From positions 19,616-83,615 of the forward strand of contig JBDLTT010000040.1 of assembly GCA_039805725.1 (NCBI GenBank): a DNA stretch of 64,000 bases. The letters run 5' to 3'. Origin of the DNA: Fluviibacter sp039805725 (GTDB lineage Bacteria; Pseudomonadota; Gammaproteobacteria; Burkholderiales; Rhodocyclaceae). The position numbers and the translations under genes are program-made. The notes below the pieces were generated by a model, which saw only the letters and a list, made by a program, of their open reading frames with translations, ran no database searches and was not told the origin of the DNA. Shown in pieces: positions 8,140 through 16,056 of this stretch (positions are counted from its first letter, which is position 1; every line of letters starts with the position of its first letter).

Positions 8140-9345
8140 TTAATTTCTGATGACGACCCGGCCGACCCAGAACGCGGCCAACACGTTGAAGCTGGCGGCC
8201 ACCAAACCAACCCAGCCGTAACCGCTAATGAAGCCATCGGGTGTTTGCGTAATGAACACGCCGCCGATCATACTACCCAGCCCCATAGCCATGGATTGCA
8301 CAGTGGCGTTGAGTGAAAGGAACGTGCCCCGCTCTTGCGGTTTGACTGCTGCACCCACAATGGCCAGCAAAGGCACCATGCGGCCAGACACTAGAATAAA
8401 GAAGAGCGTCGTGATGGCCAGCCAGGCGATGAGCGGGACCTGAGTCAGGTTGGTAACGAGGAGCACGGGAACGCAGGCGCCGATAGCGACGATGCGGAAC
8501 ACAATGACTTTGCCGAGGCGATCGGCCAGTGCGCCAATGAGACGCGCGGTCACCAGCGTGGCGGCACCGCCGAGAAAATAGATCGCGGGAATTTGATCGC
8601 TGGCGATACCGACATTGGCAATGGTGTAGAGCGTGATGTACGGAATCACAGTGAACCCGCCGAGGATGACCAGACAGGTGAGTAGCATGGCGCGCAGATG
8701 ATTTCGCTCGACCGCAACGCGCAGCATCTGGCGGATCGCCCGCTCTTCGCGCCGGGTGTCGAGATGCGCCCGGAAGTCTGGCAAGGCGCGATGACCAAAC
8801 CAGATGAGCCCGACGCTGATGAGGGTGATGAGTACGAACGGCGCTTGCCAGCCCAGGGCGTCGGCCAGCAGTAACGAGAGCGGCACACCGGCAATGCTGG
8901 ATACCGAGAACGCCGTGGCCACATAACCCGTGGCTTTTGCCCGCCGTTCAAAGGGAATGGCATCGGCCACCATGGTATGCACCAGTGCGCCCATCATGCC
9001 GCCAAAGATACCGGCCAGACCGCGCGCAACAAGCAGGGTGAGAAAACCCGGTGACAGCGCACAGAGCAGCGTGGCCACGGCGAAGGCAACAAAGATGGCG
9101 AGCAAAAAACGCTTGCGTTCGAATCGATCGACGATGGGTGCGATAAGCAGGCCGGCGGCGGCCGCGCTGAAACTGTAACTGGCGACCAGCAACGCGAATT
9201 CATGCGTCGTGATATTCAGCGCGCTGATGAGAAACGGCCCCAGCGGCATCATGATCATGAAGTCCAGCACATGGCAGAACTGAATGCCGGCCAGAATGAG
9301 CAGCATGGCGCGCTCCGCGTGCGCCAACTGCAGTCGTTGTGTCAT
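8140..9345 (-). CDS. MFS transporter (drug/sugar efflux type)
   Basis: 401 residues with about 12 transmembrane segments. Segment 1 is followed by DFMIMMPLGPFL, and the loop between segments 2 and 3 has the MFS signature DRFERKRFL. A long cytoplasmic loop (DFRAHLDTRREERAIRQM) separates the halves. The pattern suits the AraJ/EmrD-like exporters of the DHA1 family. Substrate unknown. It lies 11 bases after cysS on the same strand and ahead of the ArfA-like, rhodanese and permease genes. Confidence 0.85.
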   Translation of the reverse strand: MTQRLQLAHAERAMLLILAGIQFCHVLDFMIMMPLGPFLISALNITTHEFALLVASYSFSAAAAGLLIAPIVDRFERKRFLLAIFVAFAVATLLCALSPGFLTLLVARGLAGIFGGMMGALVHTMVADAIPFERRAKATGYVATAFSVSSIAGVPLSLLLADALGWQAPFVLITLISVGLIWFGHRALPDFRAHLDTRREERAIRQMLRVAVERNHLRAMLLTCLVILGGFTVIPYITLYTIANVGIASDQIPAIYFLGGAATLVTARLIGALADRLGKVIVFRIVAIGACVPVLLVTNLTQVPLIAWLAITTLFFILVSGRMVPLLAIVGAAVKPQERGTFLSLNATVQSMAMGLGSMIGGVFITQTPDGFISGYGWVGLVAASFNVLAAFWVGRVVIRN

Positions 9346-9356
9346 GGGTTTGCCGA

Positions 9357-10745
9357 TCAGGCGCGACGCCAGACCGTGCCCTGCGGGGTATCTTCGAGGA
9401 CGACGCCTGCGTCGAGCAAGTCTTTACGTACACGGTCGGCCGTGGCGAAATCTTTGGCTTTGCGGGCGTCGAGCCGTTCCTGAATTTTGGCTTCGATCTG
9501 CGCGGGGGTGAGGCCGTCGGCATCGGCACCCGTTGCACGTTGCAAGAACGCCTCCGGTGCGCGTTGCAGCAGACCCAGCACCCCGGCCAGGGCTTTGAGC
9601 TGGCCGGCAAGTTTGCTGCATTGATCACGATTCACCGCCTGCACCAGTTCGAACAATACGGCCATGGCTTCTGGCGTATTGAAGTCGTCGTTCATGGCGG
9701 CGGCAAATTTCTGGCCATATGGACTTGTCCAATCGATGGCCGCATCTTCGGCCGGCACATTGCGCAAGGCGGTGTAGAGGCGTTCGAGTGCGTAGCCGGC
9801 ATCATCGAGATGCGATGTCGAATAGTTCAGCGGGCTACGGTAGTGCGCCCGCAGAATAAAGAAACGGATGATCTCGGGGTCGTAGACTTTGAGCACGTCG
9901 CGGATCGTGAAGAAGTTGCCGAGCGACTTCGACATCTTTTCTTCAATGCCGTCTTTTTCCACACGGATAAATCCGTTGTGCATCCAGATGTTGGCAAAGG
10001 TGCCACCATGCGCGCCTTCGGACTGCGCAATTTCGTTCTCGTGGTGCGGGAACTGCAGATCGGCGCCGCCACCGTGAATGTCGAAATGGTCGCCGAGCAA
10101 GGCGCTGCTCATGGCCGAGCATTCGATATGCCAGCCCGGCCGGCCATCGCCCCAGGGCGATTCCCATGCCGGCTCTCCGGCTTTGGCGTGCTTCCACAGT
10201 ACGAAGTCGAGTGGGTCTTCCTTGGCACCGGCCACAGCCACACGCTCACCGGCACGCAGATCGTCGAGCGATTTGCCAGAGAGCTTGCCGTAACCGGGGA
10301 ATTTGCGCACAGCGAAGTTGACGTCGCCGTCGCCGCCCTGATAGGCCAGGCCTTTGTCTTGCAGTGCGCCGATGAGGTCGAGCATTTCCGGCACGTAGTC
10401 GGTTGCCCGCGGTTCCTTCGTCGGACGCAACACACCTAGCGCATCGCTGTCTTCGTGCATGGCGGCAATATAACGATCTGTCAGCTGCTGGATCGTCTCG
10501 CCGCGTTCGTTGGCGCGATGGATGATCTTGTCGTCAATGTCGGTGATATTGCGCACGTAGTCGACCCGGTAGCCCTGCGCCATGAGCCAGCGGTACACCA
10601 TGTCGAACACAACCATCACCCGGGCATGACCCAGGTGGCAAAAGTCGTAGACGGTCATGCCACACACGTACATGCGTACCTGCCCCGGATGGATCGGCTT
10701 CAACGGGGTTTTTTCACGGGCAAGGGTGTTATAGATCGACAGCAT
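9357..10745 (-). CDS. cysS: cysteinyl-tRNA synthetase
   Basis: Charges tRNA-Cys with cysteine. The protein has 462 residues from the ATG at 10745 (MLSIYNTLAREK, the usual CysS start); 21 upstream in-frame codons are not conserved. It shows the zinc-binding, HIGH-containing region YVCGMTVYDFCHLGHA, the GWHIECSAM segment and KMSKSLGNF (KMSKS motif), followed by the helical DALR domain. It is divergent from the cyclophilin gene across an 82-base intergenic region. Confidence 0.97.
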   Translation of the reverse strand: MLSIYNTLAREKTPLKPIHPGQVRMYVCGMTVYDFCHLGHARVMVVFDMVYRWLMAQGYRVDYVRNITDIDDKIIHRANERGETIQQLTDRYIAAMHEDSDALGVLRPTKEPRATDYVPEMLDLIGALQDKGLAYQGGDGDVNFAVRKFPGYGKLSGKSLDDLRAGERVAVAGAKEDPLDFVLWKHAKAGEPAWESPWGDGRPGWHIECSAMSSALLGDHFDIHGGGADLQFPHHENEIAQSEGAHGGTFANIWMHNGFIRVEKDGIEEKMSKSLGNFFTIRDVLKVYDPEIIRFFILRAHYRSPLNYSTSHLDDAGYALERLYTALRNVPAEDAAIDWTSPYGQKFAAAMNDDFNTPEAMAVLFELVQAVNRDQCSKLAGQLKALAGVLGLLQRAPEAFLQRATGADADGLTPAQIEAKIQERLDARKAKDFATADRVRKDLLDAGVVLEDTPQGTVWRRA

Positions 10746-10827
10746 GGGGGCGTAACCAAGGGAAATGCGGATAAAATGCGTCTTTGAATATAGCACGACC
10801 CATGGCATTCCCTAGGAGAAACCTTTC

Positions 10828-11325
10828 ATGCAAACCGTCATCCTCAACACCAATTACGGCCCCATCACGCTGGAACTCGATAACGAACACGCCCCGGTGA
10901 CGGTTGCCAATTTTCTGACATACGCCCGCGAAGGCCATTACGACAACACAATCTTCCATCGGGTCATTAATGGCTTCATGATCCAGGGCGGCGGTTTCGC
11001 GCCGGGCATGAAGCAAAAGGATACCCATGCACCAATTAAGAACGAAGCCAACAATGGCCTGAAGAACACCACCGGCACCATTGCCATGGCGCGGACGAAC
11101 GACCCGCAATCGGCCTCGGCACAGTTCTTTATTAATGTCGCTGACAACGACTTTTTGAACTTCAAGAGCGAAACTCCGCAAGGCTGGGGCTACGCCGTGT
11201 TCGGCAAGGTCTCGGACGGCATGGATACGGTCAACAAGATCAAGGCCGTGAAGACCGGCACCAGTGGTTTCCATCAAGACGTACCCAAGGAAGACGTGAT
11301 TATCCAGTCGGTCACCATTAAATGA
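10828..11325 (+). CDS. ppiB: peptidyl-prolyl cis-trans isomerase, cyclophilin type
   Basis: 165 residues without a signal peptide, so a cytoplasmic PpiB-type cyclophilin. Catalytic and cyclosporin-site residues are visible in FHRVINGFMIQGGGF, the SASAQFFINVADNDFL segment and GYAVFGKVSDGMD. The ribosome binding site TAGGAGAAA is strong. The stop overlaps the lpxH start by four bases (ATGA), indicating coupled translation. Confidence 0.95.
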   Translation: MQTVILNTNYGPITLELDNEHAPVTVANFLTYAREGHYDNTIFHRVINGFMIQGGGFAPGMKQKDTHAPIKNEANNGLKNTTGTIAMARTNDPQSASAQFFINVADNDFLNFKSETPQGWGYAVFGKVSDGMDTVNKIKAVKTGTSGFHQDVPKEDVIIQSVTIK

Positions 11326-12062
11326 TTTTTTTTGCGTCCGATGTACACCTCTCATCGGACACCCCGGCCATTACGGCGCGCTTCCTGAATTTTCTGGAAC
11401 GCGCCCGCCGGGAGGCTTCGGCCGTTTATCTGCTGGGTGACATTTTTGAGGCCTGGGTCGGTGACGAAGATCTCAAGCGCCGCGCTTACCAACCGGTATT
11501 CGCCACCCTACGGGAACTGACGCAAGGCGGCGTGGCCGTATTTTTTATGGCCGGCAACCGGGATTTTTTACTGAGCGATCAGGTGCTGGCCAAACTGGGC
11601 ATGCACCGCCTGACCGACCCCTATGTGCTGTCGCTGTCGAACTGGCAGTTTGTGCTGTCGCATGGGGATCTGTATTGCACCGACGATGTGGCCTACCAGC
11701 GCTATCGCGCTATGGTGCACGACCCGAAAACTCAGGCCAAGTTTCTGGGGTATCCGTACTGGGTGCGCCGACTCATGGCTCGCTGGCTGCGCTGGAAGAG
11801 CGAAGGACGTCGCTACGATGCCCAAACTCTGACCATGACTGATGTGTCCGAAACCACCGTCGAAGACGAAGCACGCCGTTACGGCTACGCCACGCTGATC
11901 CACGGCCATACCCACCGCCCGGCGACCCATGACATCATCGTGGATGGCATTCACGTTGAACGTTGGGTGCTGGCCGATTGGTCTAGCGAACGGGGCGAAT
12001 ATCTGGCCTGGGATGAGCGTGCTGAGGCCGAAGACGCCCGACTCGCCCGCCACACCATTTAA
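11322..12062 (+). CDS. lpxH: UDP-2,3-diacylglucosamine diphosphatase
   Basis: LpxH cleaves UDP-2,3-diacylglucosamine to lipid X in lipid A synthesis at the inner face of the inner membrane. The 246 residues contain the calcineurin-like metallophosphatase motifs ASDVHLSSDTP, GDIFEAWVGDE, GNRDFLL, LSHGDLYCTDD and HGHTHRPA. It overlaps the cyclophilin stop by four bases, an arrangement common in betaproteobacteria. Its presence confirms a lipid A-bearing outer membrane. Confidence 0.96.
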   Translation: MIFFASDVHLSSDTPAITARFLNFLERARREASAVYLLGDIFEAWVGDEDLKRRAYQPVFATLRELTQGGVAVFFMAGNRDFLLSDQVLAKLGMHRLTDPYVLSLSNWQFVLSHGDLYCTDDVAYQRYRAMVHDPKTQAKFLGYPYWVRRLMARWLRWKSEGRRYDAQTLTMTDVSETTVEDEARRYGYATLIHGHTHRPATHDIIVDGIHVERWVLADWSSERGEYLAWDERAEAEDARLARHTI

Positions 12063-12097
12063 TATTGGTTTCATAAGCCGCCGTTAAGCTCTGTCGG

Positions 12098-12125
12098 CTT
12101 GAATATGAATTATCAGCTACCATAT
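12098..12125 (+). promoter_or_regulatory. possible sigma-32-like promoter before the BI-1/YccA gene
   Basis: CTTGAAT (12098-12104) and TACCATAT (12118-12125) are spaced by 13 bases, as in the other heat-shock elements here. The -10 half is a 6-of-8 match to CCCCATAT, weaker than the grpE, dnaK and hsp20 elements. Confidence 0.35.
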
Positions 12126-12180
12126 CGGTGCTGAGATGCTCCAATTTTTTTAGCACCCTGTTTTTATTGAGGAATTAGCC

Positions 12181-12876
12181 ATGGATATTCGCACAACACC
12201 CTCTCTCGGCGGAATGACCATCAATGCCGCCCGCAATCAGGTATTGCGCAACACCTACTGGCTGCTCGCGCTGTCGCTGATCCCGACCGTCATTGGCGCT
12301 ATGGTCGGTATGGCCGCCAACGTGCCGATGCTGATGGCCGGTAGCCCGATCATGGGCGTGCTCCTGTTTTTCGGTGTCGCTTTCGCCTTTATGTGGGGCA
12401 TCCAGCGCAATCGGAATAGCGCGACGGGTGTTTTCCTGCTGCTAGGCTTTACCTTCTTCATGGGCGTCATGCTGTCACAGATCCTGAGCGTCGCCCTGGG
12501 CATGACCAATGGTGGCGCGCTGATTGCGATGGCGGGTAGCGCCACGGCGGCAATTTTCTTCTCGCTGGCCATGTACACCAGCGTGAGCAAGCGTGACTTC
12601 AGCTTCATGGGTAACTTTCTGTTTGCCGGTCTGATTCTGCTGATCATTGCTTCGCTGGCCAATATTTTCCTGGCCATTCCGGCCATGGCGATCGCCATCT
12701 CGGCGATTGGCGCCCTACTCTTTACCGGCTACCTGTTGTATGACCTAAGCCGCATCGTCAATGGCGGTGAAACCAACTACATCACGGCCACCCTGGCGGT
12801 GTACCTGGATATCTACAACCTGTTCGTCAGCCTGTTGAACCTACTGATGATTTTTAACGGCAACGACCGCGACTAA
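12181..12876 (+). CDS. Bax inhibitor-1 / YccA family membrane protein
   Basis: 231 residues with seven predicted membrane segments, the last region reading GALLFTGYLLYDLSRIVNGG and YLDIYNLFVSLLNLLMI, which is the family signature. E. coli YccA is a substrate and modulator of the FtsH protease. The ribosome binding site TTGAGGAA is clear. It is monocistronic, with a terminator directly after it and a possible heat-shock-type promoter before it. Molecular role unproven. Confidence 0.9.
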   Translation: MDIRTTPSLGGMTINAARNQVLRNTYWLLALSLIPTVIGAMVGMAANVPMLMAGSPIMGVLLFFGVAFAFMWGIQRNRNSATGVFLLLGFTFFMGVMLSQILSVALGMTNGGALIAMAGSATAAIFFSLAMYTSVSKRDFSFMGNFLFAGLILLIIASLANIFLAIPAMAIAISAIGALLFTGYLLYDLSRIVNGGETNYITATLAVYLDIYNLFVSLLNLLMIFNGNDRD

Positions 12877-12893
12877 GTTGCAATAGCCGCCGC

Positions 12894-12920
12894 AAAGGAG
12901 CCCGCTGCGGCTCCTTTTTT
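12894..12920 (+). terminator. rho-independent terminator of the BI-1/YccA gene
   Basis: The stem AAAGGAGCC (12894-12902) pairs with GGCTCCTTT (12909-12917) around CGCTGC, with Ts continuing to 12920. Confidence 0.85.
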
Positions 12921-13041
12921 CATTTAAAATCAATAAGTTGTAAATTTTTAGTCGAATCTGTCAACGCCACCCGCTCTTTACGCGTTATTTGCCCTACGCG
13001 GTCTGTAATTCGGGCCGATTACCGAACAGAGGTTTAGCAAA

Positions 13042-13332
13042 ATGGGCAAGAAAGCTTCAACAGAAATGGTCGTGCGCCAGCTGGAGCACTCGCTGCACAT
13101 GACGTCGAAAGAAATCGAAGGCCTAGGTCGCAATTCCGCCGTGTGCGACTACGACTTGGGTTTACTGGATCAGCAGGGCGTGAAAAAGTGTCTGGCCGAT
13201 TCGCTCAAGCTCTTTATCGAAGAGATCGCCCGGTTCAAAACCAAGAATGGTGCCGCTTACCGTCTGGCGCGTCAGATTTTCTCCGACGCGTACTTGAACA
13301 GCGCCAACCTGATTGTGAAGGTTGCCGCCTAA
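13042..13332 (+). CDS. conserved-looking small protein of unknown function
   Basis: 96 residues, soluble, with two Cys residues (CDYDLGLLDQQGVKKCLADS), predicted mostly helical; no signal peptide or membrane segment. I do not recognise the family. It has its own upstream region with an AGAGG ribosome binding site and is closed by a strong terminator at 13359-13384, so it is a free-standing gene, and its codon use resembles its neighbours. It converges on rlmD. Confidence 0.7.
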   Translation: MGKKASTEMVVRQLEHSLHMTSKEIEGLGRNSAVCDYDLGLLDQQGVKKCLADSLKLFIEEIARFKTKNGAAYRLARQIFSDAYLNSANLIVKVAA

Positions 13333-13358
13333 GTTCCTAGGTCTCAGTCGCCCAACAT

Positions 13359-13384
13359 GCCCGGCAGCAAGCCGGGCTTTTTTT
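13359..13384 (+). terminator. rho-independent terminator
   Basis: Perfect 7-bp stem GCCCGGC (13359-13365) / GCCGGGC (13371-13377) with loop AGCAA and seven Ts. It terminates the 96-residue gene; no T-run exists on the other strand. Confidence 0.9.
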
Positions 13385-13400
13385 GACAGCCCGGTGCGTC

Positions 13401-14756
13401 TTACAGACGACGAAAGACGGCGATCGACTCGACGTGCGCCGTATGCGGGAACATATTGGCAACTCCCGCGCCCTCGAGCGTATAGCCCTTGACATGGACC
13501 AGCACCCCGGCATCCCGCGCCAGCGTAGCCGGGTTGCAGGAAATGTAGACAATCGTATGCGGCGCGTCGCCGCGCGGCTGCTGGGCATCGGGCAGCGCTT
13601 TGACCAGCTCCAGCGCCCCTTCACGCGGTGGGTCGATCAGCATGCGGTCCAGCTTGCCTACTCGCTCCAGTACCGGCTGGCAATCCAGAAAGAGGTTGGC
13701 CGCCAAGAAGCTGGTCAAATGACCCAAGCTGTTCTTAGCGGCATTCTCAGCGGCCCGCTTCACGAGCGCCTCGCTCCCCTCCACGCCCACCACCTCAGCA
13801 CCGCTGCTGGCAATCGGCAGCGTAAAGTTACCTAAGCCACAGAACATATCGGCCACCCGTTCCCCCGGCTGTGCCGCCAGCAGGCGCATGGCCTTGGTCA
13901 CCAGTGCATGATTCATCGCCGGATTGACCTGGGTAAATTCGGTGGGTGCAAAGTTCAGTGAAAGGCTAAAGTTCGGCAGATGGTAGGTCAGCAGCGGTCT
14001 ATCCTGTGGATCCAGCGGGTGCACCGTTGCCGGTCCGCCCGGTTGCAGGAACCAACGTACGCCATGCCGCCTACCCAAAGCCGCCAAGTGGGCCTGGTCG
14101 GCCTCGGTCAGGGGCTCCAGGTGACGCAGCACCAACACGATATCGAGCACAGCGGGGTTGTCCGCGATTTCGCCTACGGCCATCTCGATTTGCGGCATTC
14201 GATCCGGCTGGCTCATGCCTTCGATGAGGTGGCGCAAGGGCACGAGCAGATCAGACATAGGCCTGGGCAAGATGCTGCACGAGGTCATGTCGGCGATATA
14301 GCTACTCCGGCGCTCATGGAACCCCACCAGCACGCCGCCCTTTTTAGGAACCAGACGCACGGACAGCCTTGCCCGATAGCGATAGTGCCAGGTCGGGCCC
14401 GAGATCGGGGCGTATACCGCCCCCGGCTTAACGTGACCGATATGCTGGAGATTATCTTCCAGAACCCGCTGTTTACTGGCGACCTGCATCAGCGGATCGG
14501 CATGTTGCAAGGAGCACCCCCCGCAAACGCCAAAGTGCGGGCAGCGGGGCATCACACGAGCTGAGGCCGCTTTATGGATCTCGGTGACCCGAGCCATTTC
14601 AAAATTAGGTTTACGCCGATAGCTGAGCCAGCTCACCCGTTCGCCGGGCAGCCCCCCTTCAACAAAAATCGTTTTACCTTCGGCGCGGGCGATGCCCTGG
14701 CCGGCGTGGTCCAGAGACTCGATGATGCCCGTAGTTGCAACTGTATTTTTAGCCAT
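13401..14756 (-). CDS. rlmD: 23S rRNA (uracil-1939-C5)-methyltransferase
   Basis: RlmD uses S-adenosylmethionine to form m5U1939 in 23S rRNA. The protein has 451 residues from the ATG at 14756 (MAKNTVATTGIIESLDHAGQG); in-frame codons upstream are not conserved. An N-terminal TRAM domain is followed by the iron-sulfur cysteines CPHFGVCGGCSLQH. The methyltransferase domain shows MFCGLGNFTLP, DPPREGA and the catalytic Cys in YISCNPATLARD. The 5' end faces the lipoprotein promoter region. Confidence 0.95.
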   Translation of the reverse strand: MAKNTVATTGIIESLDHAGQGIARAEGKTIFVEGGLPGERVSWLSYRRKPNFEMARVTEIHKAASARVMPRCPHFGVCGGCSLQHADPLMQVASKQRVLEDNLQHIGHVKPGAVYAPISGPTWHYRYRARLSVRLVPKKGGVLVGFHERRSSYIADMTSCSILPRPMSDLLVPLRHLIEGMSQPDRMPQIEMAVGEIADNPAVLDIVLVLRHLEPLTEADQAHLAALGRRHGVRWFLQPGGPATVHPLDPQDRPLLTYHLPNFSLSLNFAPTEFTQVNPAMNHALVTKAMRLLAAQPGERVADMFCGLGNFTLPIASSGAEVVGVEGSEALVKRAAENAAKNSLGHLTSFLAANLFLDCQPVLERVGKLDRMLIDPPREGALELVKALPDAQQPRGDAPHTIVYISCNPATLARDAGVLVHVKGYTLEGAGVANMFPHTAHVESIAVFRRL

Positions 14757-14862
14757 TGACCGTTCCTGCTGCAAACGTACCGCGCTTCCCGCGCATGAAA
14801 GCTGCCGGCAAAACCAGCCGGCAAGGCGGCAAATTGTACTGGATCCGCCGCCAGTTTTGCCC

Positions 14863-14891
14863 CTGTTGACCAATGCCAAAATGTGTATAAT
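14863..14891 (+). promoter_or_regulatory. probable promoter of the Ala/Pro lipoprotein gene
   Basis: A perfect -10 hexamer TATAAT lies at 14886-14891. The best -35 candidates are TTGACC at 14866-14871 (spacer only 14) or the weak CTGTTG at 14863-14868 (spacer 17). The transcript would have a leader of about 80 bases. Confidence 0.5.
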
Positions 14892-14979
14892 TTAACCAGA
14901 CTGCATGTGTAGTCATGTCCTGTTCGGGACGCTGTTTCGGGCAGGAAATTCTTCAACGACCTTTATCTAAGGGAAGAAA

Positions 14980-15183
14980 ATGAAACAATCGCTCCTCGTC
15001 GCTGCTCTGCTCGCTCTCGCCGTTACCGCCTGTGGCAAAAAAGAAGCCCCGGCTGCTGCACCGGCCGCTCCGGCTGCTGCCCCGGCTCCTGCTGCTGCCG
15101 CTCCGGCCGCTCCTGCTGCTGCCCCGGCTGCCCCGGCTGCCCCGGCTGCCCCGGCTGCCGCTCCGGCTCCGGCTGCCAAGTAA
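14980..15183 (+). CDS. small Ala/Pro-rich lipoprotein
   Basis: 67 residues. A type II signal peptide (about 1-17, lipobox LAVTAC at 13-18) makes Cys18 the likely lipidated residue. After GKKE the mature protein is almost entirely Ala and Pro repeats (units PAAP and PAAA) ending in Lys, which should form an extended, flexible tether. The start has AAGGGAAGAAA before it. Function unknown. Three hairpins including a terminator follow. The low-complexity repeats make paralog assignment by similarity unreliable. Confidence 0.75.
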   Translation: MKQSLLVAALLALAVTACGKKEAPAAAPAAPAAAPAPAAAAPAAPAAAPAAPAAPAAPAAAPAPAAK

Positions 15184-15250
15184 TCGCTTTCGCGATCTTG
15201 GAACCGCTTCGGCGGTTGCAAAAAGAAACCGGCCCTCGGGCCGGTTTTTT
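15183..15250 (+). terminator. three tandem hairpins ending in a rho-independent terminator
   Basis: Hairpin 1 is ATCGC/GCGAT (15183-15196). Hairpin 2 is AACCGC-TTCG-GCGGTT (15202-15217), with the very stable C(UUCG)G tetraloop. Hairpin 3 is AACCGGCC/GGCCGGTT (15227-15246) followed by Ts to 15250 and acts as the terminator. The first two probably stabilise the mRNA 3' end. Confidence 0.75.
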
Positions 15251-15273
15251 CATGCCTGCGATTCTGGACGGAA

Positions 15274-16056
15274 TTAGGCATGTAACTCCAGCCAATCGAA
15301 TCCATCTTCCTGGCTGGCGACATAAAATCGCGACGGAATATCGGAGAGCACCTCGCGAATTGCGGCCAACACATGCGCCTCGGTATTGTTGGACTGCGAC
15401 AGGTGCGCGGCAACCACGTGCTGCAATCGATCCAAATTGAGTCGACCGAGCAAGCCGGCGGCGTCCCGGTTACATAAATGGCCATAGCGGCCGGCAATGC
15501 GTTGCTTCAGGCTATCCGGATAGGACGATGCGGCCAGTAAATCCGGGTCATGGTTGAACTCGAGAACCAGTCCGTCGCAATCCTGCAACGAACGTTCGAC
15601 GTGCGGCGTGAGCATCCCCAGGTCGGTCAGAACGCCCAACCGCAGGGTCTCATACACGACAACGTACTGAACGGGTTCCCGCGCATCATGCGGGACCGGA
15701 AACGGCTGAACCTCGACACACCCCAACTCAAAGGGCGCATGGCTATCAATAATACGCAGGGCAACGCCGTTACAGGCATCAAGCGACCGCATATGTACTG
15801 CGGCGTGGGTCCCTCGGGTAAGACAAACGGTGGCGCCCGTTTTGCGGGCAAGCGCCATCACGCCGCCAATGTGGTCGCCATGTTCATGGGTCACGAGAAT
15901 GGCGTCCAGCCCCATAGGGTCGACGCCGCGAGCTTCGATTCTGGACAGCGCCTGCCGCACCGGCAAACCACAATCGATCAGGAGGCGGGTTGATCCCGCC
16001 TCAATCAGCAGTGCATTACCCTCGCTCCCGCTGCCGAGGGAGGTGAACCGAATCAC
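15274..16056 (-). CDS. MBL-fold metallo-hydrolase (YycJ/WalJ-like)
   Basis: 260 residues, starting at a GTG (16056) that overlaps the bamC stop (GTGA). The beta-lactamase-fold metal site is THEHGDHIGG, with further conserved features LLIDCGLPVRQ and VLEFNHDPDLL. YycJ-like proteins are predicted nucleases or hydrolases acting in the cytoplasm. The overlap implies translational coupling to bamC, and it completes the dapA-bamC transcription unit. Confidence 0.88.
   Translation of the reverse strand: MIRFTSLGSGSEGNALLIEAGSTRLLIDCGLPVRQALSRIEARGVDPMGLDAILVTHEHGDHIGGVMALARKTGATVCLTRGTHAAVHMRSLDACNGVALRIIDSHAPFELGCVEVQPFPVPHDAREPVQYVVVYETLRLGVLTDLGMLTPHVERSLQDCDGLVLEFNHDPDLLAASSYPDSLKQRIAGRYGHLCNRDAAGLLGRLNLDRLQHVVAAHLSQSNNTEAHVLAAIREVLSDIPSRFYVASQEDGFDWLELHA

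Noticed and set aside
9339..10439. 366-codon open frame on the plus strand opposite cysS
   Set aside because: Antisense to a well-conserved gene; no recognisable domain or ribosome binding site.
15050..15180. Short tandem DNA repeats of the CCGGCTGCC type as a possible CRISPR or minisatellite
   Set aside because: They encode the Ala/Pro repeats of the small lipoprotein in frame; there are no spacers and units are irregular.
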